64,000 nucleotides of DNA, from the NCBI GenBank assembly GCA_001766655.1, contig MJCC01000003.1, positions 425,425 through 489,424 of the forward strand. Reading direction: 5' to 3'. Below the pieces are notes generated by a model. The model was given only the letters and a program-made list of their open reading frames with translations, had not been told where the DNA came from and ran no database searches. The DNA is from Phytomonas francai. Its lineage: Eukaryota > Euglenozoa > Kinetoplastea > Trypanosomatida > Trypanosomatidae. Made by a program: the position numbers and the translations under genes. Shown here piece by piece: positions 8,456 to 17,665 of this stretch. Position 1 is the first letter of the stretch, and every line of letters begins with the position of its first letter.

Positions 8456-11400
8456 TTACTTTTCCCACCTCTTTTTTACAGCAAAAATCGCTCGAAGGAA
8501 ACGTCTAAGGGCATCATTACGCGGCTGAGCTCGGTATTCAATGTTCACGCCGCTTTGGGGTATCATCCTCCCCCACCAGTAATAACGGCGACTTATCCAC
8601 CCCACCGTCAGACTTTGCACCCCCAGGAGCACGCAGAACATCCACTGCACTCCTGATAAAGGTATCGTGTTGAAAAACTCACCGCCGTACTGCACAATGA
8701 ATACCTGCATAGAAGCAATCCCAATCACAATGCAAAAAAGTGTCCGACTCGCCCTCCAATTACCGAAGAAAGCCTCATTTGAGTGGATTAAGCGAGCATT
8801 CAAGAAATTAAACACCTGCATCCATATAAAGGTGTTAAACATGATCGTGCTATGCTGAATAAAGTGCTGCGGTAGTGGGGAAACCGCATTCATTCCTGCC
8901 TGTCCAATCGTCTTTAAATCTATTCCAGTTGGCGGTATTATGTTAGCATGCTTCGGGTTTCGTTCAATTTCACCCAACCCAGTCCCTCTTCTGCCACATC
9001 CCCCTTCCACCACCATCCCAAAGGGCGCAGTGCAGAGCAGATACCCGTATTTCAGCAAGAAAAGCTGCACCGCAATCTGAAACACACTTTGCCAGATGAT
9101 ATGAAACCACATACTTGGCAAAATCATCGGTGTCGTCTTTGGCTCCGGTGGGCGAGAAAGGAGCACCTCCTCGTTGGGAAGCTCTGTCGCCAGCGCGAGC
9201 GCCGCCAGGGTGTCCATGATAAGATTCAGCCACAGCAGCTGTACGGGCTTCAGCAACGACGTGTCGTGGCCTTTGCTCAGTGCGCCGACAAAGACCACCG
9301 CGCAGGTTGCGATATTTGCGGAGAGCTGAAACTGGAGGAATTTCCGGATATTATCGCGGATGTTCCGTCCCCACATCGTGGCCTTGACCATACCGACGAA
9401 GTTGTTCTCCAGCAGCACGATATCCGACGCGCTCTTCGCGACGTCGCTGCCCGCGTTCATCGCGAACCCGACGTCGCTGAGCTTCAGCGCCGGCGCGTCG
9501 TTGGTGCCGTCGCCGGTCATCGCGACCACCGCGAGGCGGTCCCACGCGTGGAGGAGGCGGACCATCCGCCGCTTGTCCAGCGGCGTCGCGCGGGCGAGGA
9601 CGCGGACGTGCGCGAGGTACCGCCCCAGCACCGCCTCGTCGCCGAGCGAGCGGAAGGTCGGGCCGTCGAGCACGAGGCCGCGCTCGAGGAGCTGCTCCAG
9701 CCCGGCCTCCGGCGGCCCCGCGCTCTGCGACACGCCGCCCCCCGCGGCCGTGACGGCGTGGTCGAGTTGGGCGCAGGGGGGGGACCCCCGCGGGGGGCCC
9801 GGGTTCGAGCCCGCAAAGACCCACCTCCCGTGCGTGGGCGTGGGGGGGAGGGGGGGAGGGGGGGGGCCGACCATCCGCGCCGCGGGCTCCCGGCAGAGCA
9901 GCCCGCAGCGCCGCGCGATGTTGACGGCGGTCAGCGGGGAGTCGCCGGTGATCATGATGACGCGCAGGCCCGCGTCCATGCAGCGCCGGACCGCGCCGAA
10001 GACCTCCGGCCGCACCTTCTCCTCCAGCGCGACCATCCCGAGCAGGCAAAAGCCCGGCGCCGCCGGCGAGCCGAACGACGCCGCCGCCGCCCCCCCGACA
10101 AAGGGGCTCGCGGGGTGCCCGTTCGGGCCGCCGCGGGCCGTCGTTCGGTTCGCCGGGATGCGCTTCGAGGGCTCCCACGGGGCGTCGAGGAAGGCGCAGC
10201 CGATCGTGCGGAGGCCGGTGCTGTTGAACTGCCGCATCGCCCGCTCGTGCAGGTCGCGGCGCTCCGCCGTCAGCTCCGCTATCACGCCAGAATTGGTGAG
10301 GTAAAACCCACAACGCGCCAAAACGACCTCGGCAGCCCCGCAAATGAAATGCCGGCTCCCTGGCAACGCGCTAGTTTGCCCAACCCCCATCGAGTTGAGC
10401 ACCCCGGGCAGGCGAAGAATCGTCGCACTCACCTTGCTTTGCGAGCTAAAAGAGAAGCTCATACAGGTCGAGGGGTTTTGCAGCGTGCTCAGGATCTGCT
10501 CTTTTGAATGCAAAGGAGGCTCTTCGCTAGGTTTCTGATGGTAACTATGCACGCCATTCACCGTCTCATCCCCGCAGCTGACAAGCCTATCCGCCGCCCG
10601 CAGCAACGCCTCGCTTGTTTTATTCGTCGGCCGCAGCGTCTCCGGGTCCGTGCAATTCGCCACGATGCAGTTCATTAACAACTGAACCCCTCGTCGAGAC
10701 ATATTCAACCTAAACTCTTCATCTCCTTCCAACATGGGGGAGGAGGGGTTGGCGTTCGTGCCTGCTATATACACGCGCCCGCCAATAAAGAGCTTCCGAT
10801 GCCGCATATTCGGCGCCGTCAAGGTTCCTGTTTTGTCCGTGCATAACACCGTCGCGCACCCCATCGTCTCGCAGGAGGCTAAATCGCGCACGAGATTACC
10901 ATCCTTGAGCATCCTCCGCATGCTATACGCGAGCGAAATGGTCACCGACAAGGGCAACCCCTCCGGGACTGCTACTACGATAATCGCGATCGCCGTCATC
11001 AGGTTCTCGCAGAGCATCATCGCGTAAAAAGGAGTGCCGTAGAGGAGCATATCGTAGAGCTGTTTTAAGAAAAGAACGATGAAGGTTAAAACGGCGGCAA
11101 AGGTGCCCATCTTCCCAGTGGTGGCCGCTAAACTCTGCAATTGATTTTGCATCGGGGTGTTGGTCTTTTCAACGTTTTGGATTGCTTTTTGAATCGCCCC
11201 CGCGAAGGAGTTCTCGCCGACCGCGCAAATCACCGCAAAGCCTTCCGCCGAGCCGTCTAAAACTGCAGAGCCACTAATCAAAAAGGGATCATTATCCGCG
11301 AGCTTGTAAACTTCATCGTTTTCGCCAGTGACCTTCCCCTCATCGACGATTACAGGGCCGAAGCTCGTAATCAAAAGCGCATCAAAGGTCAGCTGCATGC

Positions 11401-12202
11401 CTGCTTTGATCTGCACAACATCCCCAACTACCAGCTCCGAGCTCGGAAGCTCTAGCGTGACCTTCTGCATCGCATTCTCATCGTTATTACGATTATGGAC
11501 ACTCCGATTATAATTGATAATAGTATGACTATCATTCTCCTTAGGAACTTCACTGAAACGCCAGGTGGTGACCCGCAGCCAAGAGGCATCCCCTGCGCAG
11601 GCAACTTGATGGAATTCCTCCTGCTTCTTGTACTCATTCACCGCGTTAACAGTGGAGACGATGATAATGGAAAGAAAGATCGCGGCGCCCTCAATCCAGC
11701 CGCTGGAGAAGTCAGTATCCCTGGCCTGAGGATCCGGCGTGAGCATCCCGAGCACCGACGATAATACCGCCATCACGGTAAGAATCTGAATCATCAGGTC
11801 CTCCTTGATCGACTTCACGGCGAAGCACCAGATCGATTGGCGTGGGGGCGGGGGGAGTATATTCGCGCCGTATCGCGCCCGGCGATCCGATACCGAGGAT
11901 TCATCTATTCCATATCGTAGATGCGCGGAAAAGGAAGGGGGCCCTGTCGTAGATCCGTTCGAATTCCCTTCTTCAACCACGCGGACGTTGAGCTCCCGCA
12001 GGACGCCCTCTGTCCCTCCAAAAAGTTCATCCAACGCGTGATTTTGCTTATGCCCGATAATAGAGGCGAGCTCCTTCGTCAAAGAATCGCTTCTCACCGG
12101 GCTAGGGCGAGACGGCTTGATTTCAACCCCTATATGGTCCTCTTCTTTCAAAAGAGGATAAGACAAGTATCTCTGGTTTATACCTTCAGATCCAAGTTCC
12201 AT
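8456..12202 (-). CDS. Plasma-membrane-type Ca2+-transporting P-type ATPase (type IIB)
   Basis: The start is ATG 12202 (MELGSEG...); the in-frame codon at 12262 is TTG. The 1248-residue protein has every P-type landmark: an actuator loop with VTGEND, the transmembrane motif PEGLPLSVTISLAYS, the phosphorylation site CTDKTGTLT (Asp about 456), the MITGDSPLTA hinge and TGDGTNDAPALK (about 896-906), and C-terminal membrane helices. It pumps Ca2+ out of the cytosol or into acidocalcisome-type stores. Between the ITGDS helix and LVLDGPTF there is an extra proline/glycine-rich stretch of about 65 residues (PPPPPLPP...), encoded in GC-rich DNA, where animal PMCAs have about ten. The tail after the last helix ends RRFLRAIFAVKKRW, a short basic amphipathic segment that could bind calmodulin. 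SERCA is less likely. Confidence 0.95.
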   Translation of the reverse strand: MELGSEGINQRYLSYPLLKEEDHIGVEIKPSRPSPVRSDSLTKELASIIGHKQNHALDELFGGTEGVLRELNVRVVEEGNSNGSTTGPPSFSAHLRYGIDESSVSDRRARYGANILPPPPRQSIWCFAVKSIKEDLMIQILTVMAVLSSVLGMLTPDPQARDTDFSSGWIEGAAIFLSIIIVSTVNAVNEYKKQEEFHQVACAGDASWLRVTTWRFSEVPKENDSHTIINYNRSVHNRNNDENAMQKVTLELPSSELVVGDVVQIKAGMQLTFDALLITSFGPVIVDEGKVTGENDEVYKLADNDPFLISGSAVLDGSAEGFAVICAVGENSFAGAIQKAIQNVEKTNTPMQNQLQSLAATTGKMGTFAAVLTFIVLFLKQLYDMLLYGTPFYAMMLCENLMTAIAIIVVAVPEGLPLSVTISLAYSMRRMLKDGNLVRDLASCETMGCATVLCTDKTGTLTAPNMRHRKLFIGGRVYIAGTNANPSSPMLEGDEEFRLNMSRRGVQLLMNCIVANCTDPETLRPTNKTSEALLRAADRLVSCGDETVNGVHSYHQKPSEEPPLHSKEQILSTLQNPSTCMSFSFSSQSKVSATILRLPGVLNSMGVGQTSALPGSRHFICGAAEVVLARCGFYLTNSGVIAELTAERRDLHERAMRQFNSTGLRTIGCAFLDAPWEPSKRIPANRTTARGGPNGHPASPFVGGAAAASFGSPAAPGFCLLGMVALEEKVRPEVFGAVRRCMDAGLRVIMITGDSPLTAVNIARRCGLLCREPAARMVGPPPPPLPPTPTHGRWVFAGSNPGPPRGSPPCAQLDHAVTAAGGGVSQSAGPPEAGLEQLLERGLVLDGPTFRSLGDEAVLGRYLAHVRVLARATPLDKRRMVRLLHAWDRLAVVAMTGDGTNDAPALKLSDVGFAMNAGSDVAKSASDIVLLENNFVGMVKATMWGRNIRDNIRKFLQFQLSANIATCAVVFVGALSKGHDTSLLKPVQLLWLNLIMDTLAALALATELPNEEVLLSRPPEPKTTPMILPSMWFHIIWQSVFQIAVQLFLLKYGYLLCTAPFGMVVEGGCGRRGTGLGEIERNPKHANIIPPTGIDLKTIGQAGMNAVSPLPQHFIQHSTIMFNTFIWMQVFNFLNARLIHSNEAFFGNWRASRTLFCIVIGIASMQVFIVQYGGEFFNTIPLSGVQWMFCVLLGVQSLTVGWISRRYYWWGRMIPQSGVNIEYRAQPRNDALRRFLRAIFAVKKRWEK

Positions 12203-12832
12203 GCAACAAGTTAGGAGTGGTCTCTTTTTATTGTATCTATTTGTATGTATGTATAGTGCCAATAATGAGCTCTAACGAAGGGAATCTGTGTGTGTATTTC
12301 AAAAAATAGCAGCTTGCCCACATTCTTGCAAGGGAGGGAAAGTAGAAAGTAAAATCATCCAATTTACAAACATAATGCTTAGCTAGGATTAATTTATTAT
12401 TATTTGGTGGTGGTAGTGGTGAGCGAGCTGACAAAACAAGCCATCTTTGACCATGTTTATGCATGTAAAGTAAGGCTATCTGGACGCTACTGGAGCTATA
12501 AGGGGGAAAAAAAGCAATCCCTAGAAGCTACAAATGCAGAGTATCACGAACATAATACTACTATTAATAATAATAATAAAAAAATGAAGCGTATTTCACT
12601 ATCCGGCACAAATACACTAATAAAATACCCTTCGATTTTTAAAATGAATACACTCTTTCACTCACTTGTTCGACTATTAAAAAAAAAATGCATCCATCCA
12701 TATCAGATCTGGGGTAAGATAAACAAAGACAATTGTCTTTTTAAAATTCACTTTATCATCAGGGTTCAAACCGAGTAGGAGCAGCTTCCGTTTTTTTTCT
12801 TTGATTTACGCATTCATAAGCGAGCCGGGCAG
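12203..12832. other. Spacer without a recognised gene
   Basis: It contains the leader of the Ca2+-ATPase gene, a (TAA)n stretch near 12560-12580 and A/T homopolymers. A plus-strand frame of 124 codons (12404-12778) is open but rich in Asn, Lys and Ile from the AT composition, so it is not called. Confidence 0.5.
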
Positions 12833-13777
12833 TTAGCCAAACACATCGTTCTCCAGTTCTTTTCGTATTTCGGCCTCTTCGTTCGGTGCGAAGTCGTTCT
12901 CGGCGTGGAGCAGGGTCCGTATGGCGACGATGTTCTTATAGCATAGGTAGGACGCGAGCTTCGCGGACGCGAGCTCCAGGAGGGCCTCGTAATTGAGCAT
13001 CGTCGCGGCCTTGACCATCCACACCGTCGTCGGTTCATCCCAGTCCCGGAGGAGGGCCTGGTCGACCGGGTCGAGGTACTCCTCGAGGGGGAGCCCCATC
13101 GGCCGCGGGATCGCGCGCACGCGAAGCCGCTCGACCACGCCGAGCGCCCGCCCGGGAATCGCGACCAGGCGATGGTGCGCCGTCATGTGCGCGCACACCC
13201 GCGCGAGAATCGCCCCTGGAAAGTACGGAAAGGGCACCTCCACGGCGTCCGCCTCCGCGGACCCCCCCCCCACCGACGCCTCCCGCAGAACGAGTTTATC
13301 GAAGGAAAGCGAAGGATTGCTATTGCGGTCGTTCGGATTCCCGCCAGGACTCTCCCCCATCGAGGGGTGTTTCCCGGACGCCTTGGTTTGCACGCCAAAG
13401 AGATAATCCATCGGGTCCTGGGCGCGGAAAGGGTGGGGGCTGCCGGCGTTGTCTGGCTTACCACGGCCCCACGCCGTCGTGAGAGGGCTGGTTTCCACGA
13501 CTTCCCCGTTCGCGGGCAAGGCCGAGGGGTTAGGGCACCCCGAACCCCCATCGTTTTCCTCAAACGCGTTTAAAGTATAGCTATCCTTTGACGTAGGGCC
13601 CCTGCTATCGTCGTTTTTGTATAATCCCAGGGGGTTATAGGGTTTATTGGGTTGGGTTTTCTCAGTCTGCGCGTAGTCATCGGCGTCGAGGAGGTCGCGA
13701 AGGACGTAGCTCGCCTCCGTCGCGATCGCACGTCGGACATAGGCGCGCTTCCCATCCGATCCGATAAGAGCTATCAT
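12833..13777 (-). CDS. SKP1/elongin C-family protein with a ~140-residue insertion
   Basis: ATG at 13777. Residues 1-34 (MIALIGSDGKRAYVRRAIAT...) match the start of the BTB/POZ-like SKP1 fold. Residues 182-215 (PYFPGAILARVCAHMTAHHR) match its middle helices. Residues 255-310 (MLNYEALLELASAKLASYL, then ENDFAPNEEAEIRKE) match the SKP1 C-terminal helices that contact F-box proteins. SKP1 links F-box receptors to cullin in SCF ubiquitin ligases. Family members are about 160 residues; here a low-complexity, Asn/Pro/Gly-rich insert (about residues 35-178) takes the place of the usual acidic loop and doubles the length. The reading frame is intact through the insert, so it is probably expressed as a disordered loop. 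Elongin C is less likely because the SKP1-specific C-terminus is present. Confidence 0.8.
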   Translation of the reverse strand: MIALIGSDGKRAYVRRAIATEASYVLRDLLDADDYAQTEKTQPNKPYNPLGLYKNDDSRGPTSKDSYTLNAFEENDGGSGCPNPSALPANGEVVETSPLTTAWGRGKPDNAGSPHPFRAQDPMDYLFGVQTKASGKHPSMGESPGGNPNDRNSNPSLSFDKLVLREASVGGGSAEADAVEVPFPYFPGAILARVCAHMTAHHRLVAIPGRALGVVERLRVRAIPRPMGLPLEEYLDPVDQALLRDWDEPTTVWMVKAATMLNYEALLELASAKLASYLCYKNIVAIRTLLHAENDFAPNEEAEIRKELENDVFG

Positions 13778-14085
13778 TTACTAACCTGCAAAGAAACTCT
13801 TCCGAATTATCCTCCTTTACTGTGATTCTTATTTTGCGCCCTCTACGACTGTTGAAGTGGTTGTTCCTTTTTGAGAGAGTTACATGAAGCTATGAAGAGG
13901 AAAACGAACAGGAAAGGTTGACGACCAAACACGACAAGAAGTGCAGTTGAAAAGAAAGAGCGAAAATGTGGAGGGAAAAGGCTTATTGCTCATTAATAAC
14001 TTCTAAGAAAAGCACACAGCAAATCTAAATTCAACCTTTACTGTTTTTTTTCAAGGACCTTTCCCCCCCCCCTTTTTTTTTTTTT
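13778..14085. other. Spacer with C and A/T homopolymers
   Basis: About 300 bases. On the transcribed strand the WW-protein stop is followed at once by an A tract (14073-14087) and a G tract (14063-14072). No gene is seen. Confidence 0.5.
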
Positions 14086-15579
14086 TTAGAAAGGTACTGG
14101 TGGAAGCTCCGGTCGATCCCAGGTGGTGGTTTCTGCGCCCGTGTATGGATGACGATAGACGTAGTAGGTTTGCTGATATTCCACCGAGAACACCGGCCGC
14201 CAACCAAACGGTAGAGGCCCAAGAGAATCATAACATAACGACGGAGGCGGCATGGAGGCGGGGGTCAATAAATCCGGCGTGTGCGTTATCTGATTCGCAT
14301 TATTAGACCTCAGATCCTTTTCTCCCTCATGCGCGTGGGAAGGCGTCGAATGTTCGCGTTCTCTTCGAACGACATCATCCAATGCTTGTGAGGAGTTCGA
14401 TAAAGAGCGTTCTCGCTGCCGCCGATGCTCCCGATGATGATGATGATGATGCCGATGCCGATGCCGATGTCGATAACTATCGCTGTTCCTACTACTACGC
14501 CCATCGCTTTTCGCATCGCCTAAGCTCGGGGAGCGCGATCGATACCACTGCGGTCTCACTTCAACTTTTCGATCTATTAAATCCTCACGGTTTTTTTCAA
14601 GTTTTGTACTTTCCCCCCTTTGAATTTCTTTTTGGTAAGGTTGCGTGATGGGGGACCCAAGCAATTCTACCGAGGATCGGCGACGCGAAGAAGGAACACT
14701 TGGAAAGGCGTTTGGCTCTTTCTTTTCATCGATAACGTGATTCCGATTCGAATCAGCAGTGCACCTATCTTTTTTCTCGTTCTGCGAGGTTGCAGACGCC
14801 CGCCATAAGTTCCATGCCGCAGGAAAACACGGCCCCAACATGCCTTTTATCAGCTCTTTTTTCGGATTCAGCTCGAGGAAAACGTCGGAATTGCGCATCG
14901 CACGAACCTGACCATTCTCATCCAGCCACGCAGGAAACTGCCCGCTCGATACGACAAAGCCCCTCACGAAAAACCGCGCCTCGCAGCTCTGCACCCCCAT
15001 CTTAATTGAGATTTCTGACGACGAGGGCGAAGAGGCCGCCCCCTCTTTTCCGAAATTCCCTTTTCCGACTGAAGCGACGCGACTATTGTCATCTTTACAA
15101 TGATGCTGATGTGAAGAAGAGGTTGGAGAACCATTAGTCCCTCCATATTGCTTGTATATCGGGCTCATGAGTTCAACCCGGACCCTATCAAAGGTGGAAA
15201 CGACTTCGGAGGCCTCTGCATGGGAGGAAAATTCCAAAAGCACGCGCGTCGTCGGCGTCTTCCGTATGTACGAGATATAGCGCGAGGTAAAACGCACCTT
15301 ATTTGGCCAAAACGACGCCGCGCGGAGGATCTGGAGGACCGCATAAGGGGTCAATCGGAAATGCCTGAGTTGGGTTTTGTTGGGGTGGGTGCCGTCAAGC
15401 ATCGTCGAGGAATCTTCAGAGCGGTAACTCAGTAGGTGAAAGTCAAGCACCACGGGCGCGAAAACCTCAGGTGCGCGCACCTGCGAATCCCTCTCACCAG
15501 ATCGTCTAGTTTCAATGGAGTTTCGTTTCTTTACTGTGACCTCCCGTTTCGCCTTTTCTGGCATTGATAAAGGGGGCAT
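14086..15579 (-). CDS. WW-domain protein with RNA-processing-like architecture (497 aa)
   Basis: ATG at 15579. Residues about 45-150 form a globular region whose segment RVLLEFSSHAEASEVVSTF resembles the RNP1/helix-2 part of a divergent RRM. A second conserved-looking block (CEARFFVRGFVVSSGQFPAW) follows near residue 210. After it come a Ser/Arg/His-rich tract with alternating RH and a run of six His (about residues 375-405), and finally a WW domain at residues 462-497: LPFGWRPVFSVEYQQTYYVY...TTWDRP, with both signature Trp residues. An RS/RH-rich region next to a WW domain is common in splicing and transcription-coupled proteins, where WW binds proline motifs. The RRM call is tentative. The His run is encoded by a trinucleotide repeat and may vary in length. 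Confidence 0.75.
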   Translation of the reverse strand: MPPLSMPEKAKREVTVKKRNSIETRRSGERDSQVRAPEVFAPVVLDFHLLSYRSEDSSTMLDGTHPNKTQLRHFRLTPYAVLQILRAASFWPNKVRFTSRYISYIRKTPTTRVLLEFSSHAEASEVVSTFDRVRVELMSPIYKQYGGTNGSPTSSSHQHHCKDDNSRVASVGKGNFGKEGAASSPSSSEISIKMGVQSCEARFFVRGFVVSSGQFPAWLDENGQVRAMRNSDVFLELNPKKELIKGMLGPCFPAAWNLWRASATSQNEKKDRCTADSNRNHVIDEKKEPNAFPSVPSSRRRSSVELLGSPITQPYQKEIQRGESTKLEKNREDLIDRKVEVRPQWYRSRSPSLGDAKSDGRSSRNSDSYRHRHRHRHHHHHHREHRRQRERSLSNSSQALDDVVRREREHSTPSHAHEGEKDLRSNNANQITHTPDLLTPASMPPPSLCYDSLGPLPFGWRPVFSVEYQQTYYVYRHPYTGAETTTWDRPELPPVPF

Positions 15580-17665
15580 AGATTTCGGAAAGGGACTATG
15601 TCACCAATTCTTTATTTAATTATTTATAAATTCAATTATTTCTCCTTTTTATAATCTCTACAACACTAAAGAAGGAGAGGTGAGTTATGGTAACAGACAC
15701 ACACTCCTCCCTTTTGTATAGGCGAAGAGTTATATTTATAGGAACAGAAATGGTAAGTGCTAGAGGATTATCCCGATTTTTCCGGATATAAATCAATTAT
15801 ATTACTTTTAGAATGATATAATTTTGAAGGAAAATGGTTCAAAAATAAATAAGAATATTCGTGTTTTGAAATGTATACAAATAAAGAGGCTTACAACTAT
15901 TAATATTTATCCATATATATATAAGACTAACGAATAACAAAAAAAAATACTAAGGAAATCAAGGCACACGCGCATGCACCAACTTAATTTAGTTTGAATA
16001 GGTATACGATTTGCTAGATCATCGCCTACTGTGGTTGTAGTAATTTTTTAAAAGATATTTACATGCTTGTGTTGCACACCGAATAATGGAAACCAAGGTG
16101 ACTGACAATAAAAAATACAAGCATAGTCTTCCCTTTTATTGATTTAGTTTATGAATGACATTTATCTGACGTGAAGAAAGGCAGGCACCGCTAGACATTC
16201 AGAACAAAAACCTCAACGTTTCGAGCATTTCTCAAAAAGTGGAACGAAGTGTGGGCTTGCACTCTAAGAATCTTTATGTACAACAATCTGCCCTCTCAGA
16301 ATTCTCCCTTTTTAAAAAGGCTAGAAAGTGCGCTAGCCATTTGAAGCCGCTTAATGAAGACTAATTTGCCTGACAAATTGTCAAAGTAGGGCTTTGTAAA
16401 GTCGTAGCGCGATGCATTAAAAAAAAAAAAAAACGTCAGGGGGTGGGGGGATCGTGTATCGCCATAAAACTGCCGCATAAGTACGTCTGGGGTGTGTGTG
16501 GAGTGGGCGAGGCCACTAAAAGGGTTCTGACAAAGGATTTCTTTTTATTCGTGTATTTTTTGAAAGGCAGAGCCATATGCTTCTACTCAGTCAAGCAGCA
16601 ACCCTTAGGCGCTAAAGAGACCATACGAACTAGCAGATCTAGGCAAAGGTAGCTTTATTGTTCATGTTTAAATGGTACTTATATCCTTCTCCATCGAAAT
16701 CATAAACTCTTACCACATGCATAGGAAAGGGAAAAGGAGGTTCGTGTATGTGTGTAGAAGCATATAATATGACAAGTAGTAAATGCATGCATAAGTATCC
16801 CCATAGTGTAACTGCATTCTACCGCAAATCGATCATTCTGATATTTTGAAACTCATATATTTTTACCTTAAGCATTTATACAATATTGTTAATATCGGTA
16901 GTATTAACCCCGTGTTATTGGAGCTAATATATAATATTTATTTGTTTGAAATTCAAACCGGGTGAAGATCCAATCCCATCTCATACGTCCCGATTCATAG
17001 CGCAAACTTGCCTGGAGGGGTGGTGAAATCTGTTCGCAAATAAAAAAGAATTTGAACAAAATGATGCAAAAATGAGGAAAATTCCATAAGGGAATAGATT
17101 TGTATTGAATTTCCCCCTCCTAGATGGAATGGCATGCATTTCCAAGCTTTAGAATAAGCTCCTCCATAAAATTACCTTTACACCTTTTGGTATAACTAAG
17201 AGAAACATGAAAGCAATATTTATTTGATAAAATTTGTGGAATCCTAAATTATTTATACATCCACACCCACACATACACACGAATTATAAATATAAATATA
17301 TCTTAATGCATGCCTTCATAGTCGGGAGGGGCAAATATTAGCACGAAACCTATTATCAATGCATAAAAGAATTACTACTATCGAACATTACGATTAAACT
17401 TTTCTAAACGAACAGTTTTTCCCTTCATCTTTGTGGCATCCTATTTGCACATGGTATCGAAACTTATCCATGACTACAACAATGGTTAGACCACCACCAC
17501 CACTACCACCAACATGAAAGAATAAGGACTTTGTCTTTTTTCCAAAAAAAAAAAATAGGTACCCATAGAGATAGATACATCCCCATCTCCCCCCCCCCCC
17601 CCGCACACACGCACATACACACTTTCATGCTGTGCCGATTCCCACACGCCGCACGGCGTCGCATT
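15580..17665. other. 2.1-kb AT-rich spacer without a recognised gene
   Basis: This is the longest non-coding stretch in the window. Frames on both strands are short (under 85 codons) and low in complexity. It holds short (TA)n runs near 15914 and 17300, an A tract near 16418-16432, CCA-type repeats near 17490-17510 and a C tract at 17589-17602. No tRNA-like fold or spliced-leader gene was recognised by eye. Confidence 0.5.

Noticed and set aside
8948..10507. Plus-strand ORF of 519 codons antisense to the Ca2+-ATPase
   Set aside because: The sense strand encodes unmistakable P-type ATPase motifs. The antisense product is Arg-rich and a by-product of high GC.
12404..12778. Plus-strand ORF of 124 codons
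   Set aside because: Starts in a GGT repeat (VVVVV), Asn/Lys-rich from AT content; no domain and wrong strand.
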